From assembly GCA_035536315.1 (NCBI GenBank), contig DATLOJ010000073.1, positions 1-47,869 of the forward strand: a stretch of DNA of 47,869 nucleotides, in the 5' to 3' direction. Below, piece by piece: positions 41,260 to 47,869 of the stretch (positions are counted from its first letter, which is position 1; every line of letters starts with the position of its first letter). Origin of the DNA: DATLOJ01 sp035536315. GTDB taxonomy: Bacteria; Actinomycetota; CADDZG01; JAHWKV01. The position numbers were made by a program, and so were the translations under genes. The notes beneath the pieces were generated by a model. It did not search any database. It was not told the origin of the DNA and was given only the letters and a program-made list of their open reading frames with translations.

Positions 41260-44200
41260 GTGCAGTGTCCGTCTTGTGGTTCTGAGAATCGTGATGGCGC
41301 CGCCTTCTGCGACGAGTGCGGCACCAGGCTCGAATTGCCTGCAGTAATCGAGCCGCAACTCCCTTCGGTCGCCGGTGGGCGGTACACAGCAAGCAAGTTT
41401 CTGGGCGAGGGCGGGAGGAAAAGGGTTTTTCTCGCCCAGGACTCCCTGCTCGAGCGCGACGTCGCACTTGCCATCATCAAGACCGAAGGTTTGGACGAAC
41501 CCTCTGCCGAACGTGTGCGACGCGAGTCCAGGTCCATGGCAAAGCTGGGAGACCACCCCAATGTCGTCACGATCTTCGACGTCGGCGAGGAGGCGGGCGG
41601 GCTCTACCTCATTAGCGAGTACATGCCGGGAGGTTCCGTGGAGGACCTTCTGGTCAACTCGGCAAACCGGGGCCTTGCGGTACCAGAAGTGATCCGGATC
41701 GGTTCCCAGGTATCAGCCGCTCTGGGTCACGCGCACGAGCGGGGAATCATTCACCGAGATTTGAAGCCCGCCAACATTTGGCTGACGGCCGACGGCACCG
41801 CCAAGCTTGGAGACTTCGGCCTTGCTGCCGTGGCCCAATCCTCCAAGATCACTACAGAAGGAATGATGGTTGGGACGGTTGCCTACATGTCCCCGGAGCA
41901 AGCAACCGGCAAGCCCTTCGACGTGCGCACCGACCTGTATTCGCTGGGAGCAATGCTCTACGAAATGGCGACGGGCAGGCCCCCCTTCGCAGGTGACGAT
42001 GTTGTAGCGGTGATCTCCCAGCACCTGAACACGGCACCGGTGTCCCCCTCCTGGCATAACTCCGAGATTCCTCCCGCTCTCGAGGACTTGATCCTTAGGC
42101 TGCTTGCCAAGGGTCCTGATGACCGGCCGGCCTCCGCAACGGAAGTGCGTGATTTGCTGGGCAAGCTTTCGACTCACGCCTCGCTGACCGAACAGCGCGT
42201 CGAGCTGGCGGAAGTCAATCCTTTGGACAGACTCGCATCCGGAATCTTTGTGGGGCGAGAAGACGAAACCCAGCAACTTCGACGAATGTTTGATTCGGCT
42301 TCAGCGGGCTCGGGGGGCATGGGCTTTTTGGTGGGCGAGCCGGGCATCGGAAAAACGCGTACGTCCGAAGAGTTAATGACGTATGCGCGGCTGAAAGGCG
42401 CGCAAGTTCTTGTGGGTCGGTGTTACGAAGGCGAAGGCGCGCCGGCCTACTGGCCCTGGATTCAGGCCATTCGTGCGTACGTCCACGACCGGCCCCCGGA
42501 AGTTCTTGTTTCCGACATGGGATCGGGGGCCGGTCACATCGCACAAATCGTCTCGGATGTGAGAGATCTCGTCCCAAATGTCGAAGAGCCGGTCGCGGCC
42601 GATCCCGAGGTTGCGAGGTTCCAGCTCTTCGACTCGATCGCGACCTTCCTGCGTCACGTTGCTCGGAGACGTCCCCTGACGGTGCTCCTTGACGATCTTC
42701 ACTGGGCGGATAAGCCGTCGCTGCTGCTCCTCGAGTTCCTCGCGAAGCAGCTTCACGACTCGAGGCTGTTTGTGCTCGGTACCTATCGGGACGTGGAGCT
42801 GGGGCGTCAACACCCCCTCGCCCAGACCCTGGCGGGTGTCATTCGTGAACCAAACGTGAGCCGGATTCTGCTGCGCGGCCTGGATGAAGCCGACGTGGCG
42901 AGGTACATCGAATTGAGCGCGGGGATCGAGCCTTCGCCGGCACTCGTCAGAGCCATCTTCAGAGAAACCGAAGGGAATCCGTTCTTCATGAGCGAGACGG
43001 TTCGACTGCTCGCCTCGGAGAAACGCCTCGAGTCCGACAGCGGGCAGTGGAGCGTGACAATCCCGCAGGGAGTCAAGGAAGTCATCGGACGTCGGCTCGA
43101 CCAGCTCACTCCGGCTTGCAATGAGATGTTGACCCTTGCGTCGGTGGTCGGACGGGAGTTCGACCTGGCCGTGCTCGAGATGCTCGGCGAGTTTCAAGGT
43201 GATGCTTTAGTCGACGCAATCGAGGAGTCACTTGCGGCCAGGGTTGTTCTCGAAGTGCCGGGACCAACCATCAAGTACCGCTTTGCGCATGCCCTTATCA
43301 GGGAGACCCTGTATGAGGAGCTCTCCTCGACTAAGAGAATTCGGTTGCACAGGTCGGCCGGAGAAGTCATCGAAAAACTGAGTGCCGATGATCCCGAGCG
43401 TCACATCACCGAGATGGCGTACCACTTCTTCGAGGCCGCACCGCTGGGTGAGGTGGACAAAGCGGTGCAGTACGCGCGTCAGGCTGGAGATCGAGCCACG
43501 CGACTTCTTGCTTATGAAGAGGCCGCGGTGCAGTACGACCGAGCCCTTCAAGCTCTGGAACTCAAGGACACCCCCGATGATGTAGCCAGGTGCAACTTGT
43601 TGCTCGAGCTGGGAAAGTCCCAGACGCGGGCGGGAGCGGCCGAGCATGCGCGGACCACGTTTGGTCGTGCGACTGAGTGCGCGCGGCGTATCGGATCGGG
43701 TGAGCTGCTGGCTCAGGCGGCGCTTGGCTCCGGGGAAGTGTGGGTCGAGGCTGGATACGTAAACAAAGACCTGATCGGACTTTTGAACGAGGCGATTGAA
43801 GCCCTCGGGGATCAGGACAGCGCCCTGAAGGTCAGAGTGCTGGCCAGAGCGGCCGAGGCCAACAAGTTCGACCCGGACACCAAGCAGTTGGAGATCGATC
43901 TCAGTAACGCCGCCGTCGAGATGGGAAGGAGAGTCGGCGACGACGCGGCTCTGGCTCAGGCCTTGTACTCCAAACTCCTGTCCCTCGGAGGGGCTCAGGA
44001 TGCGGCGCTATCTGAGGAGATTGCCACGGAGTTGATAAGAAGCGCTGAACGAGCGGGGGACATCCAGCAGCGCTTGCTTGGGCACCGGATCCGCGTGACC
44101 GCGCGCTTCGAGCTCGGAAACATCGGCGGGGCCAAGAGTGACGCCGATGTGTACGCGCGGCTCGCCGAGGAGGCAAAGCTGCCTCTCTATTTCTGGTTCG

Positions 44201-45549
44201 CGCATTTGCATCGGGCTACCTGGAGCTTTGCAGAGGGTCGCCTACAGGAGGCGGACGAGCTAGTACGAAGAGCGGTTGCCGAGGGAGTCAAGGCTGGGGA
44301 TCAAAACGCGCACCGCTTTAGCATAGGCGCCGTCCTAACGGTCGAGTTCGAAAAAATGGAATCGGAGTTCTTGCAAAGCATCGCGCCCATGGTGGTCGAG
44401 ATGTCTTCGGTATTCCCCTGGCTGGTCGGTCTGAGTGTCTTTGTTGATCATGCCCTGGGCGACACCGAGTCCGCTCGCGCAAAGATGTTGGATCTTCTGA
44501 CCGACGACTTCAAGAAGGCGTTCGATGACTGGGGCTGGGTGTGGATGCTCGGGCTGCTAACCGAGGTTGCGAGAGCGACAAACGATGCTGCATCCGCGAA
44601 GCGCATCTATCCAGCGCTCGAGCCTTTCGCCAATTTCTACGGCATTCCCGGCCTGGCGTACGCCACCAACGGGATAGGGCATCACCACCTTGGAGTGCTC
44701 GCGACAACGTACGGCGATTACGACGCCGCCGAGTCACATCTGGAGGAGGCCCTATCCGCTCATTCCAGGGCCGGGTTCGCATACTTCACCGCTCAGACTC
44801 ACCTTGCACAGGCAGAGCTATGTGCCACAAGAAGCGGGCCCGGAGACGTGCAGAGGGGGCTACGTCTTGCCGGTCAGGTAGCGGACGTTGCGACTCAGTT
44901 GAGCCTTCCCCGCACTTTGCAGCGCGCTGTTGACCTGCGCGTTTCCCTCCAAGGCCTCAGTGCAACGGATGTCAGCCGCTCGATTCATGTCATTGCATCG
45001 GAGGTTGCCAAGGAACAACCAAGCCTTGCCGAACACGCTTCTCCGGATGGGACAGTGACGATCCTGTTCACAGACATCGAAAGCTCCACCGAGTTGAACG
45101 AACGTCTGGGCGATCAGGTGTGGCTGGAGATCCTCGCCGCTCACGATGAGGTCGTTCGGGCTGAAGTCGCGAAGGCAGGAGGCGTGGTGGTCAAATCCCG
45201 GGGCGACGGCTTCATGGTGGCGTTCCCGAGTGCCCGTCAGGCGCTTCGCTCTGCAATCGAAATTCAGAAAGCATTGAGTGACCGCGAGCCCGTGGCTCAG
45301 GTCCCGATCAAGGTTCGCATCGGTATCCATACGGGTGAAGTGCTTCAGCAGAGCGGGGATTACTTCGGCAGGCACGTCAACTTCGCTTCGAGAATCGCAG
45401 ACAAGGCAGCCGGGGACGAGATTCTCGTTTCGGAACTGACCAGAGCCCTTGTTGCCGGCTCACCCGAATTCACATTCGGAGACCTGAGGACTGCACCACT
45501 AAAGGGGTTCCCGGGGGAGCACGCGATGTCTTCCCTCAACTGGAGCTAG
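41260..45549 (+). CDS. Zinc ribbon - Ser/Thr kinase - AAA/TPR - class III nucleotide cyclase fusion
   Basis: A 1429-residue cytoplasmic signalling protein. Order: zinc ribbon (C3, C6, C17, C20); Ser/Thr kinase about 42-305 with Gly-rich loop GEGG (49-52), K74, HRD (165-167) and DFG (185-187), all intact; AAA_16-type ATPase with Walker A GEPGIGKT (359-366) and Walker B VLLDD (475-479); helical/TPR-like repeats about 700-1240; and a class III adenylate/guanylate cyclase at about 1263-1429. The cyclase keeps metal Asp in FTDIE (D1272) and SRGDG (D1316), K1312, and N1374/R1378 in VNFASR. All three catalytic parts look active. GTG start at 41260 has AGGAAGG seven bases upstream. No membrane segment. 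Input signal and cyclic product are unknown. Ends overlap the convergent SGNH gene by 14 bases. Confidence 0.9.
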   Translation: MQCPSCGSENRDGAAFCDECGTRLELPAVIEPQLPSVAGGRYTASKFLGEGGRKRVFLAQDSLLERDVALAIIKTEGLDEPSAERVRRESRSMAKLGDHPNVVTIFDVGEEAGGLYLISEYMPGGSVEDLLVNSANRGLAVPEVIRIGSQVSAALGHAHERGIIHRDLKPANIWLTADGTAKLGDFGLAAVAQSSKITTEGMMVGTVAYMSPEQATGKPFDVRTDLYSLGAMLYEMATGRPPFAGDDVVAVISQHLNTAPVSPSWHNSEIPPALEDLILRLLAKGPDDRPASATEVRDLLGKLSTHASLTEQRVELAEVNPLDRLASGIFVGREDETQQLRRMFDSASAGSGGMGFLVGEPGIGKTRTSEELMTYARLKGAQVLVGRCYEGEGAPAYWPWIQAIRAYVHDRPPEVLVSDMGSGAGHIAQIVSDVRDLVPNVEEPVAADPEVARFQLFDSIATFLRHVARRRPLTVLLDDLHWADKPSLLLLEFLAKQLHDSRLFVLGTYRDVELGRQHPLAQTLAGVIREPNVSRILLRGLDEADVARYIELSAGIEPSPALVRAIFRETEGNPFFMSETVRLLASEKRLESDSGQWSVTIPQGVKEVIGRRLDQLTPACNEMLTLASVVGREFDLAVLEMLGEFQGDALVDAIEESLAARVVLEVPGPTIKYRFAHALIRETLYEELSSTKRIRLHRSAGEVIEKLSADDPERHITEMAYHFFEAAPLGEVDKAVQYARQAGDRATRLLAYEEAAVQYDRALQALELKDTPDDVARCNLLLELGKSQTRAGAAEHARTTFGRATECARRIGSGELLAQAALGSGEVWVEAGYVNKDLIGLLNEAIEALGDQDSALKVRVLARAAEANKFDPDTKQLEIDLSNAAVEMGRRVGDDAALAQALYSKLLSLGGAQDAALSEEIATELIRSAERAGDIQQRLLGHRIRVTARFELGNIGGAKSDADVYARLAEEAKLPLYFWFAHLHRATWSFAEGRLQEADELVRRAVAEGVKAGDQNAHRFSIGAVLTVEFEKMESEFLQSIAPMVVEMSSVFPWLVGLSVFVDHALGDTESARAKMLDLLTDDFKKAFDDWGWVWMLGLLTEVARATNDAASAKRIYPALEPFANFYGIPGLAYATNGIGHHHLGVLATTYGDYDAAESHLEEALSAHSRAGFAYFTAQTHLAQAELCATRSGPGDVQRGLRLAGQVADVATQLSLPRTLQRAVDLRVSLQGLSATDVSRSIHVIASEVAKEQPSLAEHASPDGTVTILFTDIESSTELNERLGDQVWLEILAAHDEVVRAEVAKAGGVVVKSRGDGFMVAFPSARQALRSAIEIQKALSDREPVAQVPIKVRIGIHTGEVLQQSGDYFGRHVNFASRIADKAAGDEILVSELTRALVAGSPEFTFGDLRTAPLKGFPGEHAMSSLNWS

Positions 45550-46312
45550 TGGGCCTCTTCTTGGAGGCGGCAGCCTTGACCTCGGGATACATCGCCTCAG
45601 CCCATCTCGCGTAACCCCCCGCCGAGGGGTGAAACGCATCCTTGCTGAAGTGTCCGTCGGGACTCTCTCCGAAGTAGCGAGCGGTCCTGGATGCCAGAGG
45701 GATAAACGAGATGTCCTGCTCGCTGGCCACGGCTTGGATGGCCCTGGTTACCGCCCTTCCGCGCCAACCCGCGATCGATCGCAATGGTTCGAGAAACGCG
45801 CGTGCGCGCATGTCCGGAACTCCCGCAACAACCACCTCGGCCCCCGTCTCCCGTAGCCGTTTGATCGCGGCGGTCAGCTGCTCCCGAATTCTTGGGATCC
45901 GGGTGGCGTGAGTTACGTCGTTGGCGCCGATAGCAATCAGCACGACGTCCGGTTTTGTTGCGATGGCGTCATCTACCTGCGACTCCAGGCCCGCGAGCCG
46001 GGCTCCCGAAACCCCGAACCCGTCCAGCTCCACTTTGAAGCCGTCCTCACTCAGCCGTTTCGCGAGTCCAACGGGGTATGAAAACTCAGCCGATCCGGCT
46101 CCGATTCCTGCCGCCGATGAATCGCCGAGCACCACGAATCTCAGGGGAGCGGAGTTGTCCTGGCCGAAGGTTCCTTTGATCTCGAGGACCGGAGCGACGG
46201 GCAGATATTCGCGCCTCAAGGCGATCACGATTTCAATTCCGACCAGCGCCGCGAGTGCGGCGGGCAACAAGGCCAAGCCAACCAGTAGGCGGCGCAATCC
46301 ATGCGTTCTCAC
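45536..46312 (-). CDS. Secreted or membrane-anchored SGNH/GDSL hydrolase
   Basis: A 258-residue SGNH hydrolase. An N-terminal hydrophobic segment (about 9-30, LVGLALLPAALAALVGIEIV) is a signal anchor. Block I LGDSSAAGIG gives the catalytic Ser; the block III GANDV Asn and block V DAFHPSAGGY (Asp and His) complete the triad and oxyanion hole. It would hydrolyse esters of lipids or carbohydrates outside the membrane. GTG start at 46312 has a weak ribosome site. Confidence 0.87.
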   Translation of the reverse strand: MRTHGLRRLLVGLALLPAALAALVGIEIVIALRREYLPVAPVLEIKGTFGQDNSAPLRFVVLGDSSAAGIGAGSAEFSYPVGLAKRLSEDGFKVELDGFGVSGARLAGLESQVDDAIATKPDVVLIAIGANDVTHATRIPRIREQLTAAIKRLRETGAEVVVAGVPDMRARAFLEPLRSIAGWRGRAVTRAIQAVASEQDISFIPLASRTARYFGESPDGHFSKDAFHPSAGGYARWAEAMYPEVKAAASKKRPTSSS

Positions 46313-46346
46313 CTTGGGGTTATGTGGATAGGGCCGGCTAAGGGAC

Positions 46347-47402
46347 TCAACTCACCAGCCAGTTGCCGTTCTCCTGTACCAGCTCACCGTCGCAGTAGAT
46401 CTTTCCGCCGTTCCGCAGGTCTTTCACCATGTCCCAATGCAGTGAGCTGTGGTTGATCCCGCCCGTCGACGGAATGCTTCTTCCCGGCGCCAGATGAACG
46501 GTTCCCTGGATCTTCTCGTCGAACAACACATTGCGCATGAAACGGTCGATACCGGGGTTGCACCCGATTCCGAGCTCCCCAAGAACGCGGGCACCTTCGT
46601 CTATGTCCAGCGCTTCGATCAGCATCTGCTCCTCAGTTTCTGCAGATGCATCCACGATCCGGCCCCCTTTGAACTCGAGCCGGACTCCCTTGAGATCGCG
46701 CCCCGCCCGTGGGACTGGGAACTCGCTGAACGTCACGACGCCCTCGGTGGCGTCTTCGCGGGGGCCGTAAAAGAACTCACCGCCGGGCATGTTGACGCGC
46801 CCATCGTCGATAACGGCTTCTCGTCCTTCGAGGCTCAGCATTATGTCGGTTCCCTCACCCACGATCCGCAGCTCTTTTGTGTCGTTGAGCCGGTCGGCGT
46901 ACTTCTTCATTCGCTCGCCCTCTGTCTTCCAGTCGAGAAGGCACGCTCCGTAGACGAAATCTTCGTAAGCCGAAAGTGACATTCCCGCGTCTTGTGCAAG
47001 AGCCGGTACGGGAAAGACGCATGCGAGCCAGGCGACCTCCATGTTGACCACCCTCTCCATGACCGGCTGCATTGCCTTTTGAGAAGCAAACTGTTTATCC
47101 GGTGGGATTTCGGAGCCCTCGCGCGTGTTTTCCGGCGCGGAGATCGTGATGAAGGCATCTGCTTCCATTGCGACGCGCTTTTCCAGTTCCGAAACAGTGC
47201 TGGCAAGTTCCATGGACGCTTCCTGGAGCCAGCCGAAGGAAGCGGTTGTAAATCCGATCCTTCCCAGGTAATACGCGCCCTTTCGTGCCAGCCTGCGCGC
47301 GAGGGCCTCAACGAGCGGGCGGGCCAGGGGGGAGGTGTTGACGAGCACCTGCCAACCGGGCTGAACCCGGATGCACCAATCGATGATGAGATCGGCATAC
47401 AT
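46347..47402 (-). CDS. M29 family aminopeptidase (aminopeptidase T-like)
   Basis: A 351-residue metallopeptidase of family M29. Opening MYADLIIDWCIRVQPGWQV is the family N-terminus; the metal site is formed by the Glu in TFSEFP, the Glu and nearby residues of ELGIGCNPGIDR, and the motif NHSSLHWDM giving His, His and Asp. It removes N-terminal residues from peptides in the cytoplasm, as a dimer in known members. The frame is open to 47507, but the extra residues are basic and unlike the family; ATG 47402 was chosen. Confidence 0.87.
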   Translation of the reverse strand: MYADLIIDWCIRVQPGWQVLVNTSPLARPLVEALARRLARKGAYYLGRIGFTTASFGWLQEASMELASTVSELEKRVAMEADAFITISAPENTREGSEIPPDKQFASQKAMQPVMERVVNMEVAWLACVFPVPALAQDAGMSLSAYEDFVYGACLLDWKTEGERMKKYADRLNDTKELRIVGEGTDIMLSLEGREAVIDDGRVNMPGGEFFYGPREDATEGVVTFSEFPVPRAGRDLKGVRLEFKGGRIVDASAETEEQMLIEALDIDEGARVLGELGIGCNPGIDRFMRNVLFDEKIQGTVHLAPGRSIPSTGGINHSSLHWDMVKDLRNGGKIYCDGELVQENGNWLVS

Positions 47403-47463
47403 GCCGACCCTGCCGGTAGAGGTTTGCGTTTCTAACGGCAACCCAGAGATTGGGTTGCTCCCC

Positions 47464-47643
47464 TTATCTATGGCTGCCCCCTTCTTCCTTCTTTGCCACC
47501 TCGACACACTCGATCAGCCTCTTCACGGCCTCGTCGAGGCCAATCTCGTCAAGAGCGGCGCTCTTCTCGAGGTCCTCGATGGTTAGGTAGTCCTCTTTCC
47601 CGTGATCCTCATGAGGCAGCTTGCATCCGCACGTCAAACACAT
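47464..47643 (-). CDS. Small CxxCxC protein, actinobacterial conserved hypothetical
   Basis: A 59-residue protein beginning MCLTCGCKLPHEDHG, followed by an acidic amphipathic helix region (TIEDLEKSAALDEIGLDEAV) and a second helix. The three Cys and two nearby His could bind a metal. Small proteins with this CLTCGC opening occur widely in Actinobacteria with no known role. ATG 47643 has AGGAG seven bases upstream. It lies between the M29 gene and the partial gene on the same strand. Confidence 0.75.
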   Translation of the reverse strand: MCLTCGCKLPHEDHGKEDYLTIEDLEKSAALDEIGLDEAVKRLIECVEVAKKEEGGSHR

Positions 47644-47668
47644 GTCCGTTCTCCTCTCTTCAGATCGA

Positions 47669-47869
47669 TTATTCCTCCGGCTCCCGCTTTTCCAAAGCCG
47701 GGAACTTTGCCGTCAGGTTTGCGCCGAGCTTGTCCGTGGACCAGGGGGCCGGAGGCGCCATGGTCAGACGGGCGAGTCCAAGAAGGACTTCGTCGTAGTT
47801 GACCCTCCATCCCCAGAAGTCCAGCCATGCCTGTTCCCTGTCCTTGCGCAGCGGCAGGTTGTACTCAGC
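47669..47869 (-). CDS. C-terminus of an unidentified protein (partial)
   Basis: The last 66 codons of a gene that begins beyond the right edge, ending in TAA at 47669. It contains REQAWLDFWGWRVNYDEVLL and MAPPAPWSTD, blocks that look conserved and that I associate with actinobacterial proteins of unknown function. Followed 25 bases later by the small CxxCxC gene on the same strand. No function assigned. Confidence 0.65.
   Translation of the reverse strand, partial: AEYNLPLRKDREQAWLDFWGWRVNYDEVLLGLARLTMAPPAPWSTDKLGANLTAKFPALEKREPEE

Noticed and set aside
13864..47742. Frequent GGGGGCC heptamer throughout
   Set aside because: It occurs on both strands and mostly reflects Gly-Ala encoded as GGG GCC, together with high GC. 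No even spacing or strand polarity was evident by eye.

Overview
The window reads as a contiguous piece of an actinobacterial chromosome with moderately high GC, probably an uncultured soil or freshwater Actinomycetota. Support comes from a bacterial proteasome activator (Bpa) gene, an LLM-class (probably F420-dependent) oxidoreductase, a small CxxCxC protein of actinobacterial type, the KAGRERYEQI motif protein at the left edge, paired heteromeric acyl-CoA dehydrogenases, and several starts that look leaderless (a TANNNT box 6 to 7 nt before the start codon and no Shine-Dalgarno). I see no integrase, transposase, phage module or CRISPR array. Lineage below phylum cannot be fixed from the sequence alone.

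Layout. 1-4.4 kb: a partial small membrane protein, glucose dehydrogenase converging on a GH63-type glucosidase, and tRNA-Asn. 4.4-7.0 kb: a three-gene ABC-2 exporter operon. 7.1-7.9 kb: a c-di-GMP-I (GEMM) riboswitch with an SD-masking hairpin, a secreted CAP-domain protein with a polybasic tail, and a strong terminator. 7.9-13.8 kb: small genes, one of them frameshifted (DUF2442), and a five-gene overlapping operon: LarA-like protein, gamma-glutamyltransferase, and 5-oxoprolinase subunits PxpA, PxpB and PxpC. 13.8-17.0 kb: an SDR and a pair of acyl-CoA dehydrogenases, one operon for acyl-CoA catabolism. 17.0-18.4 kb: a nucleotidyltransferase divergent from a Phd/RelE-type toxin-antitoxin pair with a palindromic operator. 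18.4-22.8 kb: an operon of lipoprotein, Bpa, AAA ATPase and VWA protein. 22.9-24.5 kb: thiolase and MaoC hydratase. 25.3-30.0 kb: ABC exporter, LLM oxidoreductase, alpha/beta hydrolase and SDR, packed with overlapping or abutting ends. 30.1-32 kb: a CAT-anticodon tRNA, a GNAT protein, a decayed MazF-like toxin and a cation transporter. 31.9-35.7 kb: an MDR oxidoreductase and its TetR regulator with two operator-like palindromes, then an FAD oxidoreductase and an EamA transporter. 35.7-41.2 kb: nitroreductase, DUF983, several unrecognised envelope proteins and a strongly folded intergenic element at 39900-40050. 41.3-45.5 kb: a 1429-residue zinc ribbon/Ser-Thr kinase/AAA/TPR/class III cyclase fusion. 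45.5-47.9 kb: SGNH hydrolase, M29 aminopeptidase, a small Cys protein and a partial gene.

Together the genes describe an aerobic heterotroph that oxidises acyl-CoA substrates, recycles gamma-glutamyl compounds and 5-oxoproline, and uses cyclic nucleotides in two ways: a c-di-GMP sensing leader and a multidomain cyclase. The items most worth follow-up are the riboswitch with its expression platform, the folded element at 39.9 kb, the LarA-like protein lacking two catalytic positions, the Bpa-AAA-VWA operon, and the kinase-cyclase fusion.
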